60,000 nucleotides of DNA from Antedon mediterranea (lineage: Eukaryota > Echinodermata > Crinoidea > Comatulida > Antedonidae). The stretch spans positions 2,606,001 through 2,666,000 of the forward strand of contig NC_092672.1 in the NCBI RefSeq assembly GCF_964355755.1. The letters are read 5' to 3'. Numbering within the stretch: the stretch's first letter is position 1; the number at the start of each line of letters is the position of its first letter. A model generated the notes under the pieces. The model did no database searches, was not told the origin of the DNA, and worked only from the letters and a program-made list of their open reading frames with translations. This document shows positions 27,801-39,800 of the stretch, in pieces. A program made the position numbers and the translations under genes.

Positions 27801-30800
27801 TTCTACTGCAGTTACTGCAGTAACTACATTTATTACTGCAGTAATTACATTTATTACTGCAATATGATTTTCGTTAGGCAGTAATACCATTGAACAATAT
27901 ATATGATTACCCAAAGAGCTTGCTAAATAGTTGCATAAACAGGTTTAAGAGTAATAAAATGTAATTACTGCAGTAATTGCCGCACAGGTGCAGACGTCCT
28001 CATTCAGTTACTTATTTTAGATGAAACATATATTTATTGATTTTCATCTTATTGATTAGTTACTGCAAAATCAATCGAAAGGAGTTTTTAATCATCAAAA
28101 TAGACTTCAGGTAAAAGGATATGAAAGTGCATAATAATCATTATTATTATTGTTTTTAAAAAAAAGCGCTTTAATCAGTTTTTGTTTTGCATATTAACAA
28201 ACATTAACAAATTATATGTTATTTTCAGAAAAAACGCATTGAAGTGTAAAATTTATACAAATTATATACATATATATATATATACAACCGCTATGTTAAA
28301 TACCATTTTATGTAATTTTCATAAATTACTAATGATTGTCTCTCTCTCTCCAATAAAATACCAAGTAGATATTAAAGTTGGAAGGATTTAAAATAGGGAC
28401 CAAACGGCTAGACCTTGGCCCATATCATGGTCATTAAATGGAGAGAGAAATCAATATTTTAAACAATATTTTAACCATCATGCTCTTTTGTATTTATGTA
28501 TTATTTATGATTATAATATTTATATTATATGTTTGTTGATTTTTTTTGCAAATGTGTGTATTTTATTTTGAAAAGTGCAAAAAAAGCTAATTTTTATGTC
28601 TCAACTTTCCCAAACCTGAACATGATTGGATGGCCAAAAAGTTTCATTTTTCTAAATGTATTTTAACCGTATAAAATTTGTTTATGATGTTTTTTGACCA
28701 CAAACAAATTCTGGTGCTTGTAAAGATTTGTTTTTAGTGGGTCAGGTATGGAATTAGAATTGGGTAGAATTACTAAAAAAATGCTTAAAAACTTATTTAA
28801 AATGTGTTTTTTTCTCTAGAAGGCCATTCAGATGATCAGTTTAAATGAAATCTTTGAAACAAACTGGTTTGAACTCTTTCTTGGGAAGTATGTGTACCTC
28901 GAAGCGCGAGTTATTGAAGCCGCAACAGGAATCATGGAAAAAATGACGACAGCCATTCCAATTGTTGAGCATAAATATCATTTTGCCGTGGACAATACGC
29001 TGCGATTCTTTAAGAGAGGTTTACCATTTGAAGTTAAGGTAGAATATTGTTTTTTTATTATTTATTATGGATGGATTTTGTGTAGTAAAAATTAGATTAT
29101 GTCTATTATAAAGTATGTAGATACATTAAAAACCAAAACGTTAAAATGAAGTAACTAACGTTAGCTGGTGATGATGACTCCTGAATATTAATATAAGGAA
29201 ATATGTTTGCTTGGGTCTGTCTAATACTGTATGCCTATCTGTCTGTATGTCTGTGTTTATTAGGACATCAAATGAACAGCCACCAATCTGTAAAATAAAT
29301 TTTCCGGTGTCCAGAGAAGGCTTGACTGAATGTAAAACAATGACCATATAAAGCTGTGTCCACACTATCAAACTTTAGTGACATGAAATGTGATGTGCCC
29401 ATATATGGACATGATGATGTCATATCACTACCATATTTGGGCATATCACTACCATGTTTGGGCACATCACACCTTTTTTTGTCAAACTAGTTTGATAGTG
29501 ATAACATCAGATATAAATTATTGTCTTCCAATAAAATACTTTTATTTGTATATAATTGGAGAAAGAAACTATTATTAAACCAATATTGTGATTTATTATT
29601 TTTTTTGTTTGTTGATTTTGATGAAATTTTTTATGTAATATTTATATTTATTTTACATTTAGCAAAGATAAGCAACATTGAAAATAAACTAAAAAATTGA
29701 AAAAAAGTAATTTAATTTCATAACTGTCAATACTGTCATTGATGGTAACAATACTTTTTGTACTATCAGTATTACAAGTTCCTTTTATCACATAATGTTC
29801 TTCCATCCATAGCCTGTAGATAGATCTAATTCCATTTGATGGTCAAGTTAATTGTCAATTAATTAATTTACACTAATTATTTTTTTCATCCTTCAGGCCG
29901 ACGTCCTTCTACCCAGCGGTCAGCCTGTAGATGAAGGAATTCGTGTGCGTGCAAAATGTACATGCATCCTTTCCAACGGCACAAAGGTCAAATTGGCCGC
30001 AGCGAATGACCATGTGGAACATCACCGCACAAATCGTAACGGTCAGATTAATTTCTTTTTCACTGTCCCACTCAACGCAGAGGAAGTGGTAGTTAATGTA
30101 AGTAAATTTTATTATTAATTATAATTTAATTACGTTAGGCCAAATAAAAAAATATACTTGTTTACTTGACTCTTGACTTTTTTTTCCCTAAAATACTATA
30201 TTTTGATTTTCATGCTACCATTTTAAAATAAACTGACACCAACTCTTTAAAACATGAACAAAGAAAACCATTTAATGCAATAAAATTGTTCCTGTATACC
30301 GGTGATTGTTTAATGTTAGGATTTTATCAGAATCTTTAGTTGTTATTTTGTCATTTAAAAAATTAAAAATCAAAAAAGGCCAGTCCCTTGTGATTTTTTT
30401 AAGCTACTCTTCTTGTTCTTATACTTTTCTCTTTATCTGCCATAGCTTATTACTATCTTCCACCATCATTTTCTTTTTCCTCTCAAACTCTTTTAATGAT
30501 ACTTATTCGTACAGTATAGCGTTTAATGCACAGCTTTTAAACGCTTCACACATATACAGTATGTATGTGTACATAATATATATAATGTGCACACTTGTGC
30601 TTTAACCTGTACCAGGTACCCATTTGTACACCTGGGTAGATTCGAACCCATGATTTCACGATCCAACGTCCAACACATTTTACAAAATGAGAACAAAACA
30701 GGATCAGCATTATTTATCTTATATAATTTCAGTTAACTACAAATGATAACACATTAGCCAGAGTAGATCAGAATGGATTTGTCTTGTTTGAAGCACGACC

Positions 30801-33800
30801 TTACGAATCACCGAACGAAAACTACATGCTGATACGAATATTGCACGAAGACTTCGACAAACTTAGAGTAAGTACCAGGATTTCTTGAAGGGAATTATTG
30901 CGGAATTTTTAGTTATTGCTGTTTGCGTAATAAATTCTTCATTTTCATTCAGGATTAAATTAAGTATAGTCAACTCTTCCAATCTGGGCAAATTTATGGA
31001 AATTTTGGTATTCTGAATGTGTTTTTATGGTTAAAAAGAATTTAAGACTGTTTAGACAAAAAGAAAAAGTCTACTATTGGGAGAGTTTACAGCTTTTGGG
31101 TAGTCTGAGTCGACAGTATTTAAAAAAAAATTGCGTTTCCCTAAACAAAAAATATTTGTTTTTGCTGTTGAATTTTATTTTATCTTACTAAAACATTCCT
31201 ACATTGTAGTAGAAAATATCAAATAGTTTAATGACTCACTGGACTAGACTTTAACATTTGTCGATCAACATGATTTGAGCTTTAAATTTAAAGTGGTTTT
31301 AGTCAACCTGAGACTCAGTTTATTAACATAACTATTGAGTGGACATCAGATTTAAGACGCATAAAGGGTGTTTTCAAAAAGATTGAAAATGACTAATTTT
31401 TTTATTTTGTTGATTAGGTTGCTGTGGGAACTGAGTTACAAGCTCAAGTGATTTTATCAGATTCCAGTTCAGTTCAACGAATTATTCATTACATGGTAAG
31501 TAGACCTACTGTATCACAAAGCCAGACGAATTGGCCTCTATATGTAAGACCATTCGGGCCACCATAGAAGACTAATTGGGCCACCATAGAAGACTATTTG
31601 GGCCACCACAGAAGACTATTTGGGCCACCACAGAAGACTATTTTGGCCACCACAGAAGACTATTAGAATACCATGGAAGACTAAATTAGGTTACAATATC
31701 ATGAAAGGTCATAGGGTTATCATGGAATTGCATTGGGGGCCACCACGGAATCGCTTTAGGGCCATCATAGAAGGCCAATTGGGCCACCATGACATACTAA
31801 TTGTTCTCTGTATAGAAGACCTTTTGGGCCACCACAGAAGATCATTGGACCACCACGGAAGACCATTGGCCCTCCACGAAAACCATTTGAGCAACCATAA
31901 AAGACCAATTGGGCCACCATAAAAATCATGGATTCGTTCCATAGAGAATTGAGATCTAGCCTTGTTGTTTTTCAATAATTCCATTTTTACATCATAACAT
32001 AGTATTTTCACTTTAAAAAATGAGAAGTATTTAAGAATTGATTTATTATGTCAACAAATACAATTCCCCTATGTTTGTTTAAAGTACACTCATACATACA
32101 TTTCACTGTCACCTCTATTATCTACCATGATCTAAATCGCTTCAAACTCTAGGGAAGGGGAGATACCTCAGACTTTTCTCTACTTCATACGGGTCAGCAG
32201 AAATAGAGTACTCCAAAGAAAGACATTGCATGTACAGGCCATGTGATCGAGGCTAGGGACGGTGGGTAATTATAGTAAAGCGTGAGCTCGTTATTATCAG
32301 GAAACGGCTATAATTAACGTCAGATGATCACGTTTACAAATTTACATAAAACAGTGCCCACACCTTTTGTCCTGAATAATATTAATATTAATAATAGCAT
32401 ATGATTATACATGTGTACGTTTATATGTAATATTATCTGAACAGATTTGTAGTGTTTTCTTTCTTTTAAATGCAATAAGTCTCCCACAGGACTTTCAATC
32501 TTATCTAAATCTCTGATATAAAGAAAGTTTGTTTTTAAAATGTTTATTATTCCAAAAGTTTTTTTTTTTCTGGATGTTTTCCCTAATTTATTCTTGTTTT
32601 TGTGAGCACGACATTGAAAAAGACAGAACAAAACATCAAACCAAGCTTGTCATAACTGACAATGTAAAACCTTGAAAACTTCATTTAATTCGATTTCTAT
32701 AAATAAACTATACTATATTTAAGAATATATATTTGAAATTATTTGTAGTTTTGTACAAAAGAAGTTTATAAAATGTCAATAATCTTAAAATCAATAATTT
32801 TAAAGTTGATTTGTTTGATTAAAATAATAATTTTTTTCCTCCATTTTCTCAATTTGAAATTGAAATATGCTGTTAAACAGTGTTATACAATGATTTCTTA
32901 ACCAGATTTATTAATACTGTATTTAAGACATGTAATAAGACTTTGTTTATGTAGAGCATCTTGTGTACATGTTTTTGTCTTGTGAAACCCTGATGGTTCC
33001 TAATGATCAGCAATTGCTCATTAAATATGGTAAAACAAAACAAAAATGCCCTTATAGAACATTTTTGGAATACATGCCCCTTGAATAAAGGCCCATATTC
33101 GAATAAATACGGTATATTTTTCTACAATTATCATTTCAGGTCATAGCAAGAAATAAAGTAATGGCACAAAATACGATTGAAAGCATGTTAAACGAGCCTG
33201 TGAACTTACCAGTCTTTGTTACTAATGACCTCGTACCTTTTGTGCGCATTGTTGCGTTTTACATCGATGAAAACCAAGATGTTGTTGCTGATTCTATCAT
33301 ACTCGAAGTTGAAAACGTTTGTGAAAATACAGTACGTTTGTTTCTTATTTTTGTTTGTTTCTTTTTTTCCTCTACATTAAGTAATTTGCCAATAACAAAT
33401 AATGGATAAAGTATATCTTATCTTTATATCACTTTAAACTATAAGTTTAGGGTTAGGGAGTGGAGTAGATGAGTGATGAGTTAAACCTTGGCATTGTGTC
33501 AGCATTGAACCCAGAGTCTTAGGTTTGGAAGACCAACCACCAACCTTAGCTCCACCTTAGGAATTATCTTTAATTTCATTAATACTACATTTTTCTTTGT
33601 CAATCTCTTTCTTCTCTTAGTCCTTCCTACAGCATTGTCTTTTGAACTTCATCTCGTTGTCCTTCCTTAAAGCCTGTTTTCCTGTCGACGTTATTCGACG
33701 CTATCTTCGTTGATCGTTAACAAACGATCAAGTTGAAATGATACCGATAGCGAGTACCTTTTTCTGTAAATCGTTAACATTTTAATGTTAACGATAGCGT

Positions 33801-36800
33801 CGACAGGAAACCAGGCTTTAAGTGTTGTCTGCTAAATTTTGAACTGTTTACTTTATACAACTTCTTTTGATATTAGGTCAGTATATCTGTTATAGATAAT
33901 GGAAACTCTATCAAACCAAATAAGGATATCACGTTAATTGTTGATGGTAAACCATCTACTCGCGTTGGTCTCATGGCGGTCGATAAGTCGGTCTACAACT
34001 TGGAGAATTACGAACGATTGAGCAAAGAAAAAGTAAGTTGACATTTCTATCACAAGTTTAGTGTATTCAAATGAATGTAATGGCTACCACACCTGTAATT
34101 AAATGTTTGTCTTATTAGTGGTAGTATACCTGTGCAATCTAATTTTGGGGGAGGATATACCCCAGGGTAGGCTTAATAGTAAACATGATCAACAATATTT
34201 GTAAGTAAATAAGGTTTGCATTTACTTTACTTACAGTACTTGTTACTTGTTTGCATAGCTATCCCCATTATTGGGGACATTTCGCCGTCATTGACATTAT
34301 GTTGACATAGCACAACAATGAGAGACATTAATTTTGATGAGAAGGTCATGGAACACTAATTAATTAAAAAACTAAAAACCTGGAAATTTAGAAATTGTGA
34401 TCTATTAAAAAAGAAAGTACAACTATGTTACATTTTGGTTCATTTATAGTGTTCTGTTTCTACTAACTAGGCAAAAATTGATTCAAACATTTATGAAGAC
34501 ATTAAAAACGTGTTCATATTAAATTTTAGCTCTTTAAGAAAATGCGAGGGTTTGATCTTGGATGTGGTCCAGGAGGCGGAAGCAGTACCGAGGATGTGTT
34601 TGAACGGGCTGGCATTACTGTTATTACTAATGCAAACTTAAACGTACAGCGAAGAGAAGGTAAAGCTTATTTTTTTCCTACAAAATTACGTGCCAAATTT
34701 TCAAGCTCTGTCTACACTATCAAACTTTATGTGATAAAAAAATGTGATGTGTCCATATATAGACATGATGATGTCACATCACTACTATATTGGGTATATC
34801 ACATATGGACATGATGATCAGTCAATCAATCGTTTGATTTATATAGCGTCATTCCAACATTCATATCACTACCATATTTGGTCACATTTTTTATCAAACT
34901 AGTTGATAGTGTAGATAGAGCTTTAGATGAATTTTTGTTTATAAGGTAGAGTAAGTGGCTCTTGGGTATATTTTAATCATTTTGATCTTCCAATATTTTT
35001 ACAGGATTGGACTGCCCTATTGCTGCCAGCAGACGTAGAAGAAGCATCTATGATGATGGTAAGTAACATTTTTCAATACGGTTATACCAACGTCATCTTA
35101 GATTATAACCAACATCCTTTATTTGTAAACTTTTAAAATTAAACACTCCGAAAAAAGTGGAATTATGTATTTTTCATATTTAAAAAATCTGTAAAATGCT
35201 TATAAATACTACAGAACTAAATGAAGAATTACAAGAGATGTGCAACAAAGGACGACAGAAAGCAACTTCAAAATCTTGCGATGATGCTGCAGCGAAAATT
35301 GCTGAAAAGAAGCTGCTCAGTGTAGAAGATAAATTAATCAAACGATTTTACAACTGCTGTGTGGAGGAAGTAAACTCAAACTTGGTGAAATCAACGAGAC
35401 AGTCCACTGTTACTGTTGACAAAAATGATTTTGAATCAAGAACAGAATTCCCAGAAAGGTGGTTGTTTGAGGAAATTGAAATCGGGTGAGTATACAGCTC
35501 TATCTACACTAGTTGACACAAAAAGTGCGATGTGCCCAAATATGGTAGTGATATGCTCAAATATGGTGGTGATATGACATCATCATGTCCATATATGGGC
35601 ACATCACATTTTTGTTACATAAAGTTTGATAGTGTAGAAGACAGAGCTCTATAAAATACAACTTGCCCAAATTCCGATATTTCTAAAAGCTTAAATACAT
35701 TTAACTTTAATAATTTGGCCAGCACTGTGGGTCAGTTTGACTTTGTATAGCATTATATACACACACTTGTTTCAATTGTAAGCCCACTACATGTTAGCTA
35801 TAAGCCCATCTCTATGATTGGGGTTATATTTGAGCCAGTTTGGTATACTGTACAGTGTGTATTTTATAAATAGGGGTAAACATTGGTTTTGGTGAATCAT
35901 TATTTAAAAGTGATCACATTTTATTTGAACCATTCGTTTACATTTAGCTATGAAACCCTAGTGAATATCTTGACCCTAACAGCTTTATTCAGTGTACACA
36001 CGCTGCATACATGACAACAACCCCTAACCGTACACCAATTAATATTTAATGATAAGATCATTAAAACATTACACAAAACCCAGGTGAATTGCATGACCCC
36101 AAACAGTCTGAATGACTCATAACATTTTTCTTAGCATCATTTCTTAGTTTCTCTTTACAATCTATGCTAAAAAACTTCATTCTATTTGTTGATCACATTT
36201 TTTTGCTTTGAAAGCTTAATCTAAACTTTGAATAGATAAAAATAAAATAATTTGAAAAGCAATTAATTCATAAATAAATAAATTCAAATTATTCTACTGC
36301 AGTAACTATATTTTTCTGCACATAATGCATGATTTTAGTTTGTTTTAATGTAGAGGTTTATTAGGCAGTATGATTATCCAAAAATAACTTGCTATTGTAT
36401 AAACAGGTTAATAAAGAGTAAACAAGGGGTATTACTGCAATAAATGCAGTAGAATACTGTAACTTTGACATGTTTCTTTAACTTTATATTCATTTAAACT
36501 AATACATATTGTCGGTTTTTATTACTCTATTCGCTTTAAAAATTAAGTTAAATTAAGATTTTATCATTACTAAACAGGGTTTTTATTTTTTTTTATCAAC
36601 AGGGAGAATGGCTTTGAACAATTAACACTAACAACACCGGGCAGTATTACGACATGGTTCGTCCATGGAACCGGTATCTCAAATGATGTCGCCCTCTGTG
36701 TTGCTGACCCCTTAGAGGTCAAGGTATTCAAGCCATTCTTTATGAAACTAGATTTACCTTACTCGGTCATCAGTGGAGAACGTGTTCACATTCAGGTGGT

Positions 36801-39800
36801 TCTTTACAACTATGTGGAAGAAGATTTTGAGGTAAGTAATGATGAAGATGATAATGATATGGATATTGTTTCAATCAGTTCCTGATGGACTCCAAAATAG
36901 ACCTCCATTCCTTCCTATCATGTTAATGTATTTATGGTGCATTAAATGTTGTCTCAATGCGCTGTGAACTTAGATGTTACACTTTTCAACTACACGCTTC
37001 TTCTGTAAATTTTGTGTACACTGGACCTACAGTTTATAATCATTATCCGGAAAATTCATTCTACCACCAGAACAGTTGGAGTGAGTGAGATTCGAACCCT
37101 TGCTTCCGATATTATGGGTATGGGTTACGGTTCCATTATCTTAACCGTTCGGCCACAAATATCTTAAACAGTGTTGTCTGTATCCTTTCGACCATCTAAA
37201 GCTAATATTCTTTTGTCAGGTTTCAAACCCTAAGCAAGATACAGTAGGCTATGCAATTGTAAACTTTTGAACATTATTATATGCAATTATTTTTCTTTAT
37301 CTGTTTATTATTATTTTTAATGATGATATGCAAATTATTGTTTTATACATTGCATAATGACAATATCTTACCGGTTTCAACAATTGTCTAGATTCACTAA
37401 TGTAAAATTTAAATCCTTTTTGTTTGCTTGTTTAGGTCGATGTGTTTATGTTTGGTGTTACAGGAGTTTGTTTGTCTGATTCTTCTGATGAAGACACACA
37501 GTCGCAGTCGGTCACTCTGAAAGGAAACGATCAAGCACTTGTTGCATTTATCATTGTGCCTATGTTAAGCGGATCCTTTGACATTACAGTGGGAGCTATT
37601 GCGACAAGTTCCACTAGAGAAGAGAGAGATTCTGTCGTCAGGAATCTCAAAGTTATTGTAAGTTCTTGGTTCAACTGGAGTCAGGTTTTTGAAGCTTTGG
37701 AAAAAAATATTATACAAATTAAATGAATATTCATGAGTTATAGATGGTGAGAATATTTCAAGACTTAAAAGATTGGCTGCTATATTTAACAAGGAAGTTT
37801 TTTAATTTATTGGTTTAATTTTTTATCCACCTTTCATTTTGTGTAAATGTTAAATAAATTGGATTTGATGTTCATAAACTACGACAGCATCGTACGACGA
37901 GGCCCGACGAAGCGGCTTGATCGTCGGTGCTGTCGTAGTTGATTCCCAACGAGACGAGTCATTTTGAGATAGTGTTGTGCGTAGTTTTTGTGTCGTTGCG
38001 ATAATATGTTTAATTTTTTCTCGAAGAGTCGTACGATTCTGTTGGACCTCATTGTACGACACTGTCTAAGTTGGCCTTTACAAGGGCTTATCAGAGTTTG
38101 CATAGTAGAACATTAAAACTTAAAATCAACAAATATATTTTTATCACAGCCTGATGGGTTGCATCATATGTCAACGTTGTCATTGATACTAGATCCATCA
38201 AATTCTGTCAAGAGTGCTCCTTATGAGGAAGATGGTATCTTTAAACACACTCATATAGGTAAGATATTTGTTTATATTGGAGGGTGGTGATGGTGATAAG
38301 CAAACGAAAACGAAAGAACGACTGGTGATGATTGTTAATTTATGATGTCAATGATGGTCCTGTTGATGAGGATAATGATGACTACGGGGTGTGTGTGTGT
38401 CGGGGTACACCTTTATGATCAATCTTTATTCAAGTAAAAAAGTAGTGTATACCAATGTCAACAACAAGTCAATGACTACCGAATGTCTTAAGAAGAAGAT
38501 TCGAAAACAAATCACAAATGCAAGTAAACAAAGTTATGATGATTAAGTTGATGCATGATGGAGTTATTGATATACAGTTTATACACACCACATATATTTA
38601 GTTCTGGAAATAAGAACTGTTGAGTTTCTTGACATTTTGATCAATATACTAGGAGTGAGAATTCTGAAAATACAGTATAAGTGAAATAGGGTGGGACTGG
38701 TGTGAAAGCTAGAAACAATAGCAAGTTCACACCGTGTGAGGAATTGATACTATAGCTATAGAAGAGCATTGTTCCTCATGAACAATGATGAATGGAAACG
38801 GCTAAAGAAGAGCATTGTTTCTGAGAGGTGTGAACAGGAGTCTTAATATTAAAAAGGTGGTGCAAATGTTTAATAAATATTGTTTGAAATTAATCGAGCA
38901 TTATTTATAATAGTTGACATTTTGTTGATGATATATGGAATGTTTTTTTTTTAAATAGCAAGTGAATCAGGCATTCCTCAAGGAGATGTCGTGACAATCA
39001 GTCTTCCTTCTGATGTTGTTAAAGGGTCAGATACTCTAATACTCAAATTAACAGGTATGTGTCATATCATTGTACTTACTCTAAAGCTCTGTCTACTATC
39101 ATCAAACTAGTTTGACAAAAAAAGTGTGATGTGACCATGTGATGTGATGGGCACATCACATATTTTGTCACATAAAGTTTGATGGTGTATAGACAAAGCT
39201 TTAGGTGTGTGCTGTACAATGTAACTACAGTGAGTAGTAATAAAGTGGTGGCTAGTAACAGTCATCAGTAATACTTGGTTCTTGTCCCGATTCATTAGTA
39301 CGTAAACACAGTGTAAGTGGGTTGACCAATCACAAGCAATGGTTTATTCAAACTGTTGCTTGTCATTGGTCATTTGTTTGCGCTGCTTCTACATACTTGC
39401 ATTGCGTCTCTAGTTGGACCCAACCTTAACTAAAGCTCTGTCTACACTATCAAACTTTATGTGACAACAAATGTGATTTGCCCATATATGGACACTAGCA
39501 GCATCCGTTTTGTTGGTTGTTGATGTGTTATATATTCTCTGATTTGTCAGTTGATAATAGACTTGACACATATTTTTATTCTGTGATTTTACCTGAAGGT
39601 GACCCTATCGGGCCGACACTTACCACGATAGCTGAGGGTCTGGAAGGAGCGCTAGAACTTCCTACTGCTTGTGGGGAACAGACGCTAATCCAGTTTGCAC
39701 CGCACATTCATGCCTTGTCCTACTTAAATGCTACCGGACAGCTTACCCTGCCTATATATAACCAGGCACAGCGAGTTTTGAAAGAAGGTATGTTTACTTT

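Noticed and set aside
31620-32011. His/Gly/Pro-rich ORFs on both strands
   Set aside because: They follow the gggccaccacagaagactat minisatellite and lie within an intron.
39551-39598. Longer version of the thioester exon from an upstream acceptor (adds VDNRLDTYFYSVILPE)
   Set aside because: In frame and possible as a splice variant, but the family alignment (LTG-DP-I-G against LGD-I-LG) needs no insertion here.
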